64,000 bases of DNA. Source: Actinomycetospora chibensis (GTDB lineage: Bacteria > Actinomycetota > Actinomycetes > Mycobacteriales > Pseudonocardiaceae). The stretch spans positions 124,001-188,000 of the forward strand of contig NZ_JAQZAM010000007.1 of NCBI RefSeq assembly GCF_028737215.1, given 5' to 3'. Positions within the stretch are counted from its first letter, which is position 1; each line of letters starts with the position of its first letter. Shown piece after piece: positions 34,280-43,414 of this stretch. Under the pieces are notes generated by a model. It was not told where the DNA came from and did no database searches. It saw nothing but the letters and a program-made list of their open reading frames with translations. Made by a program: the position numbers and the translations under genes.

Positions 34280-35484
34280 CGCGGCTCCATCACCGGCCAG
34301 GGCACCCGCACCGCGACACGGAAGCGGCCGTGATCGGGGCCGCGGGAGAGCACGTGGCCGCCCGCGAGGTCGACGCGCTCGGTGATGCCGAGCAGCCCGT
34401 TGCCGGGCGGCCGGACGGGGCCGAGGGCGGGCAGCGGGTTGGAGACCTCGAGCTCGGCCTCGCCGCCCGGCGCGCCCCGCAGCACGACCTCGACGGGCTG
34501 CCCCGGGGCGTGGCGGGCGGCGTTGGTGAGCGCCTCCTGGGTGATGCGGTAGAGCGTGCGCCCGCACTCGTCGGGCAGTGCACCCTCGGCCAGCTCGTCG
34601 CGCAGGGTCACCGGGGTGCCCGCGGCGCGCACGCCCTCGAGGAGGCGCTCCAGGTCGGCCAGGGTCGGCTGCGGCGGCCGCTGGGCGGGATCGACCCCGG
34701 TGTCGGCCTCGTCGTCGGTGTCCGGGTCGCGCAGGACGCCGAGGATCGCCCGCAGGTCGACCAGCGCGTCGCGGGCCCCCGTCCGGATGACCTCGAGGGC
34801 GTCGCGGACCTCCTCGGGCGGGGCGGAGCGACGGTGGGCCAGCGCCCCGGCGTGCAGGGAGACCATCGACAGGCGGTGGGCGAGGACGTCGTGCATCTCG
34901 CGGGCGATGCGGGTGCGCTCGGCCGTCCGGGCCGCCTCCGCCCGTAGCGCCGCCTCGGTCTCGGCGCGTTCGGCCCGCTCGACCAGCGAGTCGAGCAGCT
35001 CGTGGCGCGCGCGGACGGCGGCGCCGACGGCCACGACGGCGGCGGTGATGACGACGGCGTACCCGACGGTCTCCCAGGACGCGGACTCCTCGGTCTGCGC
35101 GCGGAACAGGCCCTGCAGGGGACCGATGGCCAGCGAGAGGGCCGCGAGCGCCACGGCCGTCGGCCACGGGCGGCGCACGGCGAGGGAGAACGTCGCCACC
35201 GCACCCGCGAGCCAGGCCGACGTGCACAGCACCGTGAGGCCGAAGACGATCAGCGCCGAGCCGACCGGGGCGCGGCGGCGGGCGAGCAGCACGAGGGCGG
35301 ACAGGACGCCGCCGACCAGGTCGATCCACCACCACGCCGGCGCCTCGCCGGCCTGCACCGGGCGCTCGGGCCACTGCGCGAGGTAGACCCCGAGCAGGGC
35401 GACGGCGAGCGCGCCGGCGTCGTAGAGGCGCGCGACGAGCGCGGTGGGCGGCACGGCGATCACGCTAGCGCCGCCGTCCGACAC
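34276..35484 (-). CDS. Sensor histidine kinase, HisKA_3 type
   Basis: 402 aa. Four to five membrane helices in the first 155 residues, with no large extracytoplasmic domain, then a coiled coil and the dimerisation box REMHDVLAHRLSMVSLHAG with the phospho-His. A HATPase domain follows (TQEALTNAARHAPG, GNGLLGITERV). This is the DesK/NarX-like class. GTG at 35484, though a second GTG eight codons in is possible. It is divergent from the GT39-like gene. Confidence 0.92.
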   Translation of the reverse strand: MSDGGASVIAVPPTALVARLYDAGALAVALLGVYLAQWPERPVQAGEAPAWWWIDLVGGVLSALVLLARRRAPVGSALIVFGLTVLCTSAWLAGAVATFSLAVRRPWPTAVALAALSLAIGPLQGLFRAQTEESASWETVGYAVVITAAVVAVGAAVRARHELLDSLVERAERAETEAALRAEAARTAERTRIAREMHDVLAHRLSMVSLHAGALAHRRSAPPEEVRDALEVIRTGARDALVDLRAILGVLRDPDTDDEADTGVDPAQRPPQPTLADLERLLEGVRAAGTPVTLRDELAEGALPDECGRTLYRITQEALTNAARHAPGQPVEVVLRGAPGGEAELEVSNPLPALGPVRPPGNGLLGITERVDLAGGHVLSRGPDHGRFRVAVRVPWPVMEPR

Positions 35485-35585
35485 GCCGCCCCGGCCGAAG
35501 GTCGACCGGGAGCGGTCCCTTCGACGGTGATCTCCGGCCGGTGCGCCGTGGTCGCCGGCCCGGCCCCGTCGCGACGCTCGTCGGC

Positions 35586-37253
35586 ATGATGCTCACGGCT
35601 CCGCCCACGACCGCAGGCCCGTCCGTGCCCGCCGGCCCGCCCGCCACGGTGCCGCGTCTCGCGCGGTGGCCCGTCGGCGCCGTCGCCGCCGTGGTCGCCG
35701 CCGCGCACCTGGCCGTCGCGTGGATCCCCGGCTGGTGGTTCGACGAGGCCCTCATGCTGGCGATCGGGCGCCACCACCTCGACTGGGGCTCGGTCGACCA
35801 GCCGCCGATGGCCCCGCTGATCGCGGCCCTGATGGACCTGATCGCCCCCGGCAACGTGCTCGTGCTGCGGCTGCCGGCCGTGGCCGCCACGGCCGCGACC
35901 GCGGTGCTCGCCGCGATGATCGCGCGTGAGCTCGGCGGGGACACGCGGGCGCAGACGCTCACCGCGATCGCCCAGGGCACGGGGCTCTGGCTCACGCTCA
36001 GCGGGCACTGGCTCACGCCCTACACGCTGGAGCCGCTGACCTGGCTGGTGATCGGGTGGCTGCTCGTGCGGTGGTGGCGGGTGCGGGACGACCGCCTGCT
36101 GCTCGCGCTCGGCGTCGCCGTCGGCGTGGCGGCCCAGACGAAGTTCCAGGTGCTGCTCCTGGCCGCCGTGATGCTGGTGTCGGTCGCGGTGCTCGGACCG
36201 CGGGCGTTGCTGCGCCGCCCGAGGCTCTGGGCCGGCGCCGGGATCGCGGCGGCGATCGCCACGCCCACGCTGGTCTGGCAGGCCCTGCACGGGTGGCCGC
36301 AGCTGCGGATGGGCCCGATCGTGGCCTCGGAGGCCGCATCCCTCTACCAGGGACGCCCCGGGATCATGATCTTCCTGCTCGCGGCGGCCGGGGTGATGGG
36401 CGTGCCGCTGGTGCTGTTCGGGCTGTGGCTCCTCGCCCGCGACCCGGCGCTGCACGACCTGCGTCACCTCGCGCTCACGACCCTGGTCCTCTACGTGTTC
36501 TTCTCGGTCACCCTCGGCCGCCCGTACTACCTCGCCGGGCTCTACGGGCTGCTCGCGGCAGTGGGTGCGGTCGGCCTGCAGCGCCGCCGCGAGGCCGGTC
36601 ACCGTCGCCTGCGCTGGGTGGCCTGGCCGGCGACCGTCCTGAGCGTCGCGGCGGCGGGCGCGGTGCTGCCGGGGTCGGTGGCGGCGGCCGCGCCCACGGT
36701 CGGCGAGCAGGTCACGCAGGCGACGACGCGCGCGTACGACGCGCTCCCGCCCGAACGGCGCGCGCACACCGGGGTGATGGCCGAGTCCTACATCTACGCC
36801 GCCCTGATCGATGCCCGGGCCCCGGAGGGGACGCTCCCGCCCGCGATGAGCAGCAACCGCAGCTACGGGTGGTTCCCGCCGCCCGGGGACGACGTCGACT
36901 CGGTCCTCTACGTCGGGTCGACCGCCGGCGAGCTGCGGCCGTGGTTCGCCGAGGTTCGCCCGGTCGGGGAGGTCGGGAGCCCCACCGACCCGGGGGCGCA
37001 GGTGTGGCTGGCCACCGGCCGGCTCGCCCCGTGGGACGCCGTCTGGCCGAGCCTGCGCCATCTCGACGTGCCCGTGAGGAGGTACGGGTCAGCGCCCGCG
37101 GTTCTGGAACCACCAGCGCAGCAGGACGACCAGCGCCGCGAGCATCCCGAGCAGCGCCACCACCGCGCCGACGGTGCCTCCGAGGGAGTCGAACGCCGTG
37201 GTGGTGAGCAGGGGGTCCACGCCCCCGAGGTTATCGTGGGCCCGTGCGGCTGA
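35586..37253 (+). CDS. GT39/ArnT-like membrane glycosyltransferase
   Basis: 555 codons from the first ATG to the frame stop. Multi-pass protein with the dolichyl-phosphate-mannosyltransferase-like loop AWIPGWWFDEALMLAIGRHH and SVDQPPMAPLIAAL, containing the acidic residues that bind metal and donor. About 11 helices follow, then a soluble C-terminal part (370-500) including MSSNRSYGWFPPPGDDVDS. It probably transfers sugar from a polyprenyl-phosphate donor to an envelope acceptor. The real end is doubtful: after about residue 500 (base 37085) third-position GC bias collapses, and the frame runs antisense over a small minus-strand gene. The natural stop may have been lost. Confidence 0.75.
   Translation: MMLTAPPTTAGPSVPAGPPATVPRLARWPVGAVAAVVAAAHLAVAWIPGWWFDEALMLAIGRHHLDWGSVDQPPMAPLIAALMDLIAPGNVLVLRLPAVAATAATAVLAAMIARELGGDTRAQTLTAIAQGTGLWLTLSGHWLTPYTLEPLTWLVIGWLLVRWWRVRDDRLLLALGVAVGVAAQTKFQVLLLAAVMLVSVAVLGPRALLRRPRLWAGAGIAAAIATPTLVWQALHGWPQLRMGPIVASEAASLYQGRPGIMIFLLAAAGVMGVPLVLFGLWLLARDPALHDLRHLALTTLVLYVFFSVTLGRPYYLAGLYGLLAAVGAVGLQRRREAGHRRLRWVAWPATVLSVAAAGAVLPGSVAAAAPTVGEQVTQATTRAYDALPPERRAHTGVMAESYIYAALIDARAPEGTLPPAMSSNRSYGWFPPPGDDVDSVLYVGSTAGELRPWFAEVRPVGEVGSPTDPGAQVWLATGRLAPWDAVWPSLRHLDVPVRRYGSAPAVLEPPAQQDDQRREHPEQRHHRADGASEGVERRGGEQGVHAPEVIVGPCG
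37089..37220 (-). CDS. 43-residue single-pass membrane protein
   Basis: GTG at 37220, TGA at 37089. Residues about 14-34 form one helix (GTVGAVVALLGMLAALVVLL) followed by RWWFQNRGR, a basic inside anchor. Almost every codon ends in G or C, while the overlapping plus-strand frame has many A/T third positions, so this strand is the coding one. It lies between the GT39-like gene and DUF3046. No function is known. Confidence 0.65.
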   Translation of the reverse strand: MDPLLTTTAFDSLGGTVGAVVALLGMLAALVVLLRWWFQNRGR

Positions 37254-37438
37254 CCCATTTCCGCCGGCTCATGGACGACGAGTTCGGGGCCGTGCGTGCC
37301 GGCTCGATCGCCCGCGACCACGTCTTCGGCGCGCTCCGCGGGCGCACCGTCGAGCAGGCCCTCGAGGACGGCGACGAGCCCCGCGACGTGTGGCGGGCGG
37401 TGTGCGCCGAGTTCGAGGTGCCGGCCGAGAGGCGCTGA
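37244..37438 (+). CDS. DUF3046 protein
   Basis: 64 aa. It begins [15 protein letters not shown] and contains [21 protein letters not shown] and [18 protein letters not shown], which match the small DUF3046 family found just upstream of recA in actinobacteria (Rv2738c). The role is unknown. TATCGT lies six bases before the GTG start, which indicates a leaderless mRNA. Confidence 0.88.
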   Translation: MRLTHFRRLMDDEFGAVRAGSIARDHVFGALRGRTVEQALEDGDEPRDVWRAVCAEFEVPAERR

Positions 37439-37498
37439 CCGGATCCGGGGCGGACCCGGGCCGGGCCCGACACGCCGGTCGGCGACCGGGGCTCGGTA

Positions 37499-37514
37499 TC
37501 GAACAGGTGTTCGT
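37499..37514. promoter_or_regulatory. LexA (SOS) box of recA
   Basis: TCGAACAGGTGTTCGT matches the actinobacterial SOS box (CGAAC-N4-GTTCG) with both half sites intact. It is about 180 bp upstream of recA and overlaps a possible promoter, TCTACCCT just downstream. It indicates LexA repression of one recA promoter. Confidence 0.85.
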
Positions 37515-37612
37515 CTACCCTGCTCCTTACGGTCGCCGTGCGGCGTCAGCGTCGCCGCCGTCCGTCCACAACCGTTCCGTTTCTCCACAGGGCGGCCGGT
37601 CCGGCACCACCG

Positions 37613-37635
37613 TTGTCGGACCCCCCGCCTAGCGT
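37613..37635 (+). promoter_or_regulatory. PafBC-type (RecA-NDp) promoter of recA
   Basis: TTGTCGGAC, eight bases, then TAGCGT. This fits the mycobacterial LexA-independent DNA-damage promoter (TTGTCRGTG-N8-TANNNT) recognised by PafBC. It lies 57 bp upstream of the recA start and downstream of the SOS box, so recA has two damage-responsive promoters. Confidence 0.75.
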
Positions 37636-37691
37636 CGGCGCCAGAGAGTCGACCCCTGACACCCCCGACCTTCGACGCAAGGTGGCATTCC

Positions 37692-38732
37692 ATGGCACAG
37701 GCACCGGATCGCGACAAGGCGCTCGAGCTCGCCCTCGCCCAGATCGACAAGCAGTTCGGCAAGGGCTCGATCATGCGTCTGGGCGACGACGGCCGGGCGC
37801 CGGTCAACGTCATCCCGACAGGATCGATCGCCCTCGACGTGGCGCTCGGCGTCGGCGGGCTGCCCCGCGGGCGCGTGGTGGAGATCTACGGCCCGGAGTC
37901 CTCGGGCAAGACGACGGTCACGCTGCACGCGGTGGCCAACGCGCAGGCCCAGGGCGGCATCGCGGCGTTCATCGACGCCGAGCACGCGCTCGACCCGGAG
38001 TACGCCAAGGCCCTCGGGGTCGACACCGACGCGCTGCTGGTCTCGCAGCCCGACACCGGTGAGCAGGCGCTCGAGATCATGGACATGCTGATCCGGTCGA
38101 ACGCGCTGGACGTCATCGTCGTCGACTCGGTGGCCGCGCTCGTGCCGCGCGCCGAGATCGAGGGCGACATGGGCGACAGCCACGTCGGCCTCCAGGCCCG
38201 CCTCATGAGCCAGGCGCTGCGCAAGATCACCGGTGCGCTGCACGCCTCGGGCACCACGGCGATCTTCATCAACCAGCTGCGCGAGAAGGTCGGCGTCATG
38301 TTCGGCTCGCCGGAGACCACCACGGGTGGCAAGGCGCTGAAGTTCTACGCCTCGGTCCGGCTCGACATCCGCCGCATCGAGACGCTCAAGGACGGTGCCG
38401 ACGCGGTCGGCAACCGCACGCGGGTCAAGGTCGTGAAGAACAAGGTCGCCCCGCCGTTCAAGCAGGCCGAGTTCGACATGATCTACGGCAGCGGCATCTC
38501 CAAGGAGGGCTCGCTGATCGACATGGGCGTCGAGCAGGCGATCGTCCGCAAGTCGGGCGCCTGGTACACCTACGAGGGCGACCAGCTGGGGCAGGGCAAG
38601 GAGAACGCCCGCAAGTTCCTGCGCGACAACCCCGACGTCGCCGACGAGATCGAGAAGCGCATCAAGGAGAAGCTCGGCATCGGGGCGAAGCTCGACGCCG
38701 AGGCGCCCGCCGCGGCGCCCGTCGACTTCTGA
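37692..38732 (+). CDS. recA: Recombinase RecA
   Basis: 346 aa, uninterrupted (no intein, unlike M. tuberculosis). DNA strand-exchange protein and LexA coprotease. Walker A GPESSGKT (67-74), the MAW-like loop with [13 protein letters not shown], Walker [13 protein letters not shown], loop L2 region [21 protein letters not shown]. The C-terminal tail is short and Ala/Pro-rich. LexA and PafBC sites lie upstream. recX follows 5 bp after the stop. Confidence 0.99.
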   Translation: MAQAPDRDKALELALAQIDKQFGKGSIMRLGDDGRAPVNVIPTGSIALDVALGVGGLPRGRVVEIYGPESSGKTTVTLHAVANAQAQGGIAAFIDAEHALDPEYAKALGVDTDALLVSQPDTGEQALEIMDMLIRSNALDVIVVDSVAALVPRAEIEGDMGDSHVGLQARLMSQALRKITGALHASGTTAIFINQLREKVGVMFGSPETTTGGKALKFYASVRLDIRRIETLKDGADAVGNRTRVKVVKNKVAPPFKQAEFDMIYGSGISKEGSLIDMGVEQAIVRKSGAWYTYEGDQLGQGKENARKFLRDNPDVADEIEKRIKEKLGIGAKLDAEAPAAAPVDF

Positions 38733-38737
38733 GTCGG

Positions 38738-39367
38738 ATGGGTCTCGGCCAGGGGGTCGGGCGGCGGGGGTCGTCGCGGGGACGTGCGCCGGAACCACCC
38801 GACGCCGACCGTCCCGATCACGCGGCCGATCCGCCCGCCGACCCCGAGTCGGTGGCGCGCACGATCTGCCTGAACCTCCTCACCACCCGGGCCCGCTCAC
38901 GCGCCGAGCTGGCCGACGCCCTCGCCCGCAAGGACGTCGACGACGACGTCGCCCGGCGGGTGCTCGACCGCCTGGGCGCCGCCGGCCTGGTCGACGACGC
39001 CGCGTTCGCCGAGCAGTGGGTGTCCTCGCGGCACCGGCACCAGGGCCTCGGCAAGCGGGCGCTGGCCGGGGAGCTGCACCGCAAGGGCGTCGACCGCGAG
39101 ACGGCCGCGACGGCGGTCGAGGAGATCGGCCGTGACGACGAGCGTGCCCGCGCCCGGGCGCTGGTCGACCGGCGGCTGCCCTCGCTCGCCCGGTACGAGC
39201 ACGCGGTGGCGGCCCGCCGGCTGGTCGGGATGCTCGCACGCAAGGGCTACGACGCAGGCGTCGCGTACGGGGTCGTCCGCGAGGCGCTGGCGGAGCGGCC
39301 GTCGCCGGACGAGGCCGACGAGGCGCTCGACGACCTGCTCTCCGATCCGGACGCCGACCACCGCTGA
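38738..39367 (+). CDS. recX: Regulatory protein RecX
   Basis: 209 aa. Inhibitor that limits RecA filament growth. Three-helix repeats are visible: ARTICLNLLTTRARSRAELA, DDAAFAEQWVSSRHRHQGLG and ARYEHAVAARRLVGMLARKG. A disordered Arg/Pro/Asp-rich N-terminus of about 38 residues and an acidic C-terminus frame them. ATG 5 bp after the recA stop, so the two genes are cotranscribed. Confidence 0.96.
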   Translation: MGLGQGVGRRGSSRGRAPEPPDADRPDHAADPPADPESVARTICLNLLTTRARSRAELADALARKDVDDDVARRVLDRLGAAGLVDDAAFAEQWVSSRHRHQGLGKRALAGELHRKGVDRETAATAVEEIGRDDERARARALVDRRLPSLARYEHAVAARRLVGMLARKGYDAGVAYGVVREALAERPSPDEADEALDDLLSDPDADHR

Positions 39368-39572
39368 CGCCCGCCGACGATCCCGATCACCCGACGTGGC
39401 CATCGTCACGCCTCCAGACGGGGGTGACCCGGGCGACACCGGGGTTTGACGCGTCGTAGTGTGCGGCCCACCACAGAGCGTCGCCGCGCCCTGGTTCACC
39501 AGCGGTCCACCGCCCCCCACCGCGGCGGTCCCGGCGACGCGGAACGTCATCGAAGACGAGGACCGGGGTGCC

Positions 39573-40409
39573 GTGACCACCACACACGACTCCGGGACGT
39601 ACCGGCCGCCGGCGCCGGGACGACCCGACATCCGACAGCGAACCCTGCGCACCGACCGCTGGTGGCTGCCGCCGCTGGCGAATGCGCTGGGCCTGGCCAC
39701 GTTCGTCGTCTACGCGACGATCCGCTCGCTGTGGGGCTCCGCGTACTACGTGGAGGAGTACCACTATCTCTCACCGTTCTACTCGCCGTGCGTGAGCGCC
39801 TCGTGCATCCCCGAGGCGAGCCACCTGGGCCAGTGGTTCGGCGAGATGCCGTGGTTCCTGCCCTACGCGCTCGTGTCGCTGCCGTTCCTGCTCGGCTTCC
39901 GGTTGACCTGCTACTACTACCGGAAGTCGTACTACCGGGCGTTCTGGTCGTCGCCGCCGGCGTGCGCGGTCGCCGAGCCGCACGCGAAGTACTCGGGTGA
40001 GACGCGGTTCCCGCTGATCCTGCAGAACGCGCACCGCTACTTCTTCTACGTCGCGTTCGCGATCTCGATCCTCAACACCTACGACATGGTGCTCGCGTTC
40101 CAGAGCACCGACCCGGTCACCGGGGAGACGTCGTTCGGGCTGGGGCTGGGGACGCTGCTCCTGCTGATCAACGTGATCGGCCTCTGGCTCTACACGCTCT
40201 CGTGCCACTCCTGCCGCCACATCACCGGCGGACGGCTCAAGCACTTCTCGAAGCACCCTGTGCGCTACAAGCTCTGGACCACGCTCTCGAAGCTCAACAC
40301 CCGCCACATGCTGTTCGCCTGGCTGACGATCGGGACACTGATCCTGACCGACTTCTACGTGATGCTCGTGGCGAGCGAGACCATCTCCGACCTGCGGATC
40401 GTGAACTGA
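39573..40409 (+). CDS. sdhC: Succinate dehydrogenase membrane anchor (Sdh1/Rv0249c type)
   Basis: 278 aa with five to six helices. It matches the single large membrane subunit of mycobacterial Sdh1, not the classical SdhC/SdhD pair. The loop SCHSCRHITGG (C211, H212, C214, H216) supplies Cys/His residues of the kind reported to hold a membrane Rieske-type cluster in mycobacterial Sdh1. Other Cys are at PCVSASC and LTCYYY. GTG at 39573 fits the Rv0249c length. The stop overlaps the sdhA ATG (TGATG). Confidence 0.85.
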   Translation: MTTTHDSGTYRPPAPGRPDIRQRTLRTDRWWLPPLANALGLATFVVYATIRSLWGSAYYVEEYHYLSPFYSPCVSASCIPEASHLGQWFGEMPWFLPYALVSLPFLLGFRLTCYYYRKSYYRAFWSSPPACAVAEPHAKYSGETRFPLILQNAHRYFFYVAFAISILNTYDMVLAFQSTDPVTGETSFGLGLGTLLLLINVIGLWLYTLSCHSCRHITGGRLKHFSKHPVRYKLWTTLSKLNTRHMLFAWLTIGTLILTDFYVMLVASETISDLRIVN

Positions 40410-42484
40410 TGACCGACCCGGGAACCACCACCGCGTTCGAGGCGGCCGGCGCGCCCACCACGGGCCCCGACGGCCAAGCCCCCGTCACCCACCACACCTA
40501 CGACGTCGTCGTCATCGGCGCCGGCGGGGCCGGCCTGCGGGCCGCGATCGAGGCCCGCCTGCGCGGCAAGCGGGTCGCGATCATCTCCAAGTCGCTGTTC
40601 GGCAAGGCCCACACGGTCATGGCCGAGGGCGGGATCGCGGCGTCGATGGGCAACGCGAACCCCCGCGACAACTGGGAGGTCCACTTCCGCGACACCATGC
40701 GCGGGGGCAAGTTCCTCAACAACTGGCGCATGGCCGAGCTGCACGCCAAGGAGGCGCCGCAGCGGGTGTGGGAGCTCGAGACCTACGGGGCCCTGTTCGA
40801 CCGCACGCCCGAGGGCAAGATCAGCCAGCGGAACTTCGGCGGGCACCAGTTCCCGCGGCTCGCCCACGTCGGCGACCGCACCGGGCTCGAGCTGATCCGC
40901 ACCCTGCAGCAGAAGATCGTCTCGCTGCAGCAGGAGGACTTCGCGCGGACCGGCGACTACGAGTCCGACCTCGCGGTCTACCACGAGTACACGGTCACCG
41001 AGCTGCTCAAGGACGGCGACCGGATCGCCGGCGCCTTCGGCTACCGGCGTCCCACCGGCGAGCTGGTCTGCTTCCACTCCGCCGCGGTGGTGCTCGCCAC
41101 CGGCGGCGTCGGCAAGTCGTTCAAGGTCACGAGCAACTCCTGGGAGTACACCGGCGACGGGCACGCGCTCGCGATGCGCGCCGGCGCGAAGCTGCTGAAC
41201 ATGGAGTTCGTCCAGTTCCACCCCACGGGGATGGTCTGGCCGCCCAGCGTCAAGGGCATCCTCGTCACCGAGTCGGTGCGGGGAGACGGCGGCGTCCTCA
41301 AGAACTCCGAGGGCGAGCGCTTCATGTTCAACTACATCCCCGAGGTGTTCCGCGAGCAGTACGCCACGAGCGAGGACGAGGGCGACCGCTGGTACACCGA
41401 CGCGGACAACAACCGTCGGCCGCCGGAGCTGCTCCCGCGTGACGAGGTCGCCCGCGCGATCAACAACGAGGTCAAGGAGGGCCGCGGCTCCCCGGCCGGC
41501 GGCGTCTACCTCGACGTCTCGAGCCGCATGCCGGCCGCGGAGATCACCCGGCGCCTGCCGTCGATGTACCACCAGTTCAAGGAGCTGGCGGACGTCGACA
41601 TCACCGCGGGGCCGATGGAGGTCGGGCCGACCTGCCACTACGTCATGGGTGGCGTCGAGGTCGACCCCGACACGGCCGCCTCGGCGGTGCCGGGGCTCTT
41701 CGCCGCAGGCGAGGTCGCGGGCGGGATGCACGGCTCGAACCGCCTCGGCGGCAACTCGCTGTCCGACCTGCTCGTGTTCGGCTGCCGCGCCGGTGCCGGT
41801 GCCGCGGCCTACCTCGACGGGCTCGCCGAGGTGCCGTCGGTCAGCGAGCAGTCGATCGCCACGGCCCGGGAGGACGTCGAGCGCCCGATCCACAACTCGG
41901 GTGGCGAGAACGCCTACACGGTCCACCAGGAACTGCAGCAGACGATGAACGACCTCGTCGGCATCATCCGCAAGGCCGACGAGATGGAGCTGGCGCTCAA
42001 GAAGCTCCACGAGCTCAAGGACCGGATCCCGCGCGTCGCGGTCGACGGCCGCCGGGCCTACAACCCGGGATGGCACCTCGCGCTCGACCTGCGCAACATG
42101 CTCATGGTCAGCGAGTGCATCGCGATGGCCGCGCTCGAGCGGCAGGAGAGCCGTGGCGGGCACACCCGCGACGACTACCCGACGATGGACGAGAACTGGC
42201 GCCAGGAGCTGCTGGTCTGCTCGCTGCGCGACAGCCCGGACGGCCCGGAGGTGCACCTCGAGCACCAGGGCCAGCCGGCCATGCGCCACGACCTGTTCGA
42301 CCTCTTCGAGCTCGACGAGCTGAAGAAGTACTACACCGGTGACGAGCTGGGTGGACACCGCTCGGACGCGCCGCCGCGGCAGTCGCGGGGCACCGAGGAC
42401 GCCGGAGACGACGCGGAGCGGAGCTCGACCACCGTCGAGACCGGCGGCGACCCGGGCGGCGAGCTCACCGGAGGGGGAGCGTAG
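40409..42484 (+). CDS. sdhA: Succinate dehydrogenase/fumarate reductase flavoprotein subunit
   Basis: 691 aa. FAD-binding VVVIGAGGAGLRAAIEARL, the covalent-FAD loop FGKAHTVMAEGGIAASMG, substrate-binding region QFHPTGM and RGDGG, catalytic Arg region near GPMEVGPTCHYVMGGVEVD, and C-terminal NMLMVSECIAMAALERQESR. Longer than E. coli SdhA because of a family insertion and an acidic 45-residue tail. It corresponds to Rv0248c. The start overlaps the anchor gene and sdhB begins 2 bp after the stop. Confidence 0.96.
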   Translation: MTDPGTTTAFEAAGAPTTGPDGQAPVTHHTYDVVVIGAGGAGLRAAIEARLRGKRVAIISKSLFGKAHTVMAEGGIAASMGNANPRDNWEVHFRDTMRGGKFLNNWRMAELHAKEAPQRVWELETYGALFDRTPEGKISQRNFGGHQFPRLAHVGDRTGLELIRTLQQKIVSLQQEDFARTGDYESDLAVYHEYTVTELLKDGDRIAGAFGYRRPTGELVCFHSAAVVLATGGVGKSFKVTSNSWEYTGDGHALAMRAGAKLLNMEFVQFHPTGMVWPPSVKGILVTESVRGDGGVLKNSEGERFMFNYIPEVFREQYATSEDEGDRWYTDADNNRRPPELLPRDEVARAINNEVKEGRGSPAGGVYLDVSSRMPAAEITRRLPSMYHQFKELADVDITAGPMEVGPTCHYVMGGVEVDPDTAASAVPGLFAAGEVAGGMHGSNRLGGNSLSDLLVFGCRAGAGAAAYLDGLAEVPSVSEQSIATAREDVERPIHNSGGENAYTVHQELQQTMNDLVGIIRKADEMELALKKLHELKDRIPRVAVDGRRAYNPGWHLALDLRNMLMVSECIAMAALERQESRGGHTRDDYPTMDENWRQELLVCSLRDSPDGPEVHLEHQGQPAMRHDLFDLFELDELKKYYTGDELGGHRSDAPPRQSRGTEDAGDDAERSSTTVETGGDPGGELTGGGA

Positions 42485-42486
42485 GC

Positions 42487-43356
42487 ATGGGCTACCAGGC
42501 ACAGTTCAAGGTCTGGCGGGGCGACGCCGAGGGCGGCGACTTCGTCGATTACGCCGTGGACGTCGAGGAGGGCGAGGTCGTCCTCGACATCATGCACCGC
42601 ATCCAGGCCACCCAGGCCGGGGACATGGCGGTGCGCTGGAACTGCAAGGCCGGCAAGTGCGGCTCCTGCAGCGCCGAGGTCAACGGCCGCCCGCGGCTGA
42701 TGTGCATGACGCGGATGTCGACGTTCGAGGAGAACGAGGAGATCAGCGTCGCGCCGATCCGGACCTTCCCGGTGATCCGCGACCTCGTCACCGACGTCGA
42801 CTTCAACTACGCCAAGGCCCGCGAGGTGCCGGCATTCGCGCCGCCCGAGGGGCTCGCGCCGGGCGAGTACCGGATGGCGCAGGCCGACGTCGAGCGGTCG
42901 CAGGAGTTCCGCAAGTGCATCGAGTGCTACCTGTGCCAGAACGTCTGTCACGTGGTGCGCGATCACGAGGAGAACAAGCAGGAGTTCTCCGGCCCGCGCT
43001 ACCTCATGCGGATCGCCGAGCTGGACATGCATCCGCTCGACGTGCGCAACCGCAAGGAGGACGCGCAGGAGGAGCACGGCCTCGGGTACTGCAACATCAC
43101 CAAGTGCTGCACCGAGGTCTGCCCCGAGCACATCAAGATCACCGACAACGCGCTGATCCCCATGAAGGAGCGCGTGGTCGACCGCAAGTACGACCCGCTG
43201 GTGTGGCTCGGTAAGAAGATCTTCAAGCGCCAGGAGCTCGAGCAGCGCGGCGCCACCGGCGCCCGCTCGCTGGACGCCCCGGGGCCCGACAACGGCTCCG
43301 CGCTCGACGCCGACCACATCGCGCACATCGAACAGCGCGGGGGCGCTCAGGCCTGA
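42487..43356 (+). CDS. sdhB: Succinate dehydrogenase iron-sulfur subunit
   Basis: 289 aa. Ferredoxin domain with [2Fe-2S] ligands in NCKAGKCGSC and the later LMC, then the [4Fe-4S] motif CIECYLCQNVC and the [3Fe-4S] motif CNITKCCTEVC. Electrons pass from FAD through these clusters to the membrane subunit and menaquinone. It corresponds to Rv0247c. The C-terminal 40 residues are an unconserved tail. Confidence 0.96.
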   Translation: MGYQAQFKVWRGDAEGGDFVDYAVDVEEGEVVLDIMHRIQATQAGDMAVRWNCKAGKCGSCSAEVNGRPRLMCMTRMSTFEENEEISVAPIRTFPVIRDLVTDVDFNYAKAREVPAFAPPEGLAPGEYRMAQADVERSQEFRKCIECYLCQNVCHVVRDHEENKQEFSGPRYLMRIAELDMHPLDVRNRKEDAQEEHGLGYCNITKCCTEVCPEHIKITDNALIPMKERVVDRKYDPLVWLGKKIFKRQELEQRGATGARSLDAPGPDNGSALDADHIAHIEQRGGAQA

Positions 43357-43414
43357 CGCCCTTCCGGTCGCCCGTCGGCCCGGGTCCGCTGCGGCAGGCC
43401 CGGGCCGCGGTGTG

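Noticed and set aside
37692-38732. Intein in recA as in M. tuberculosis
   Set aside because: The 346-residue frame is continuous through all RecA motifs with no insertion.
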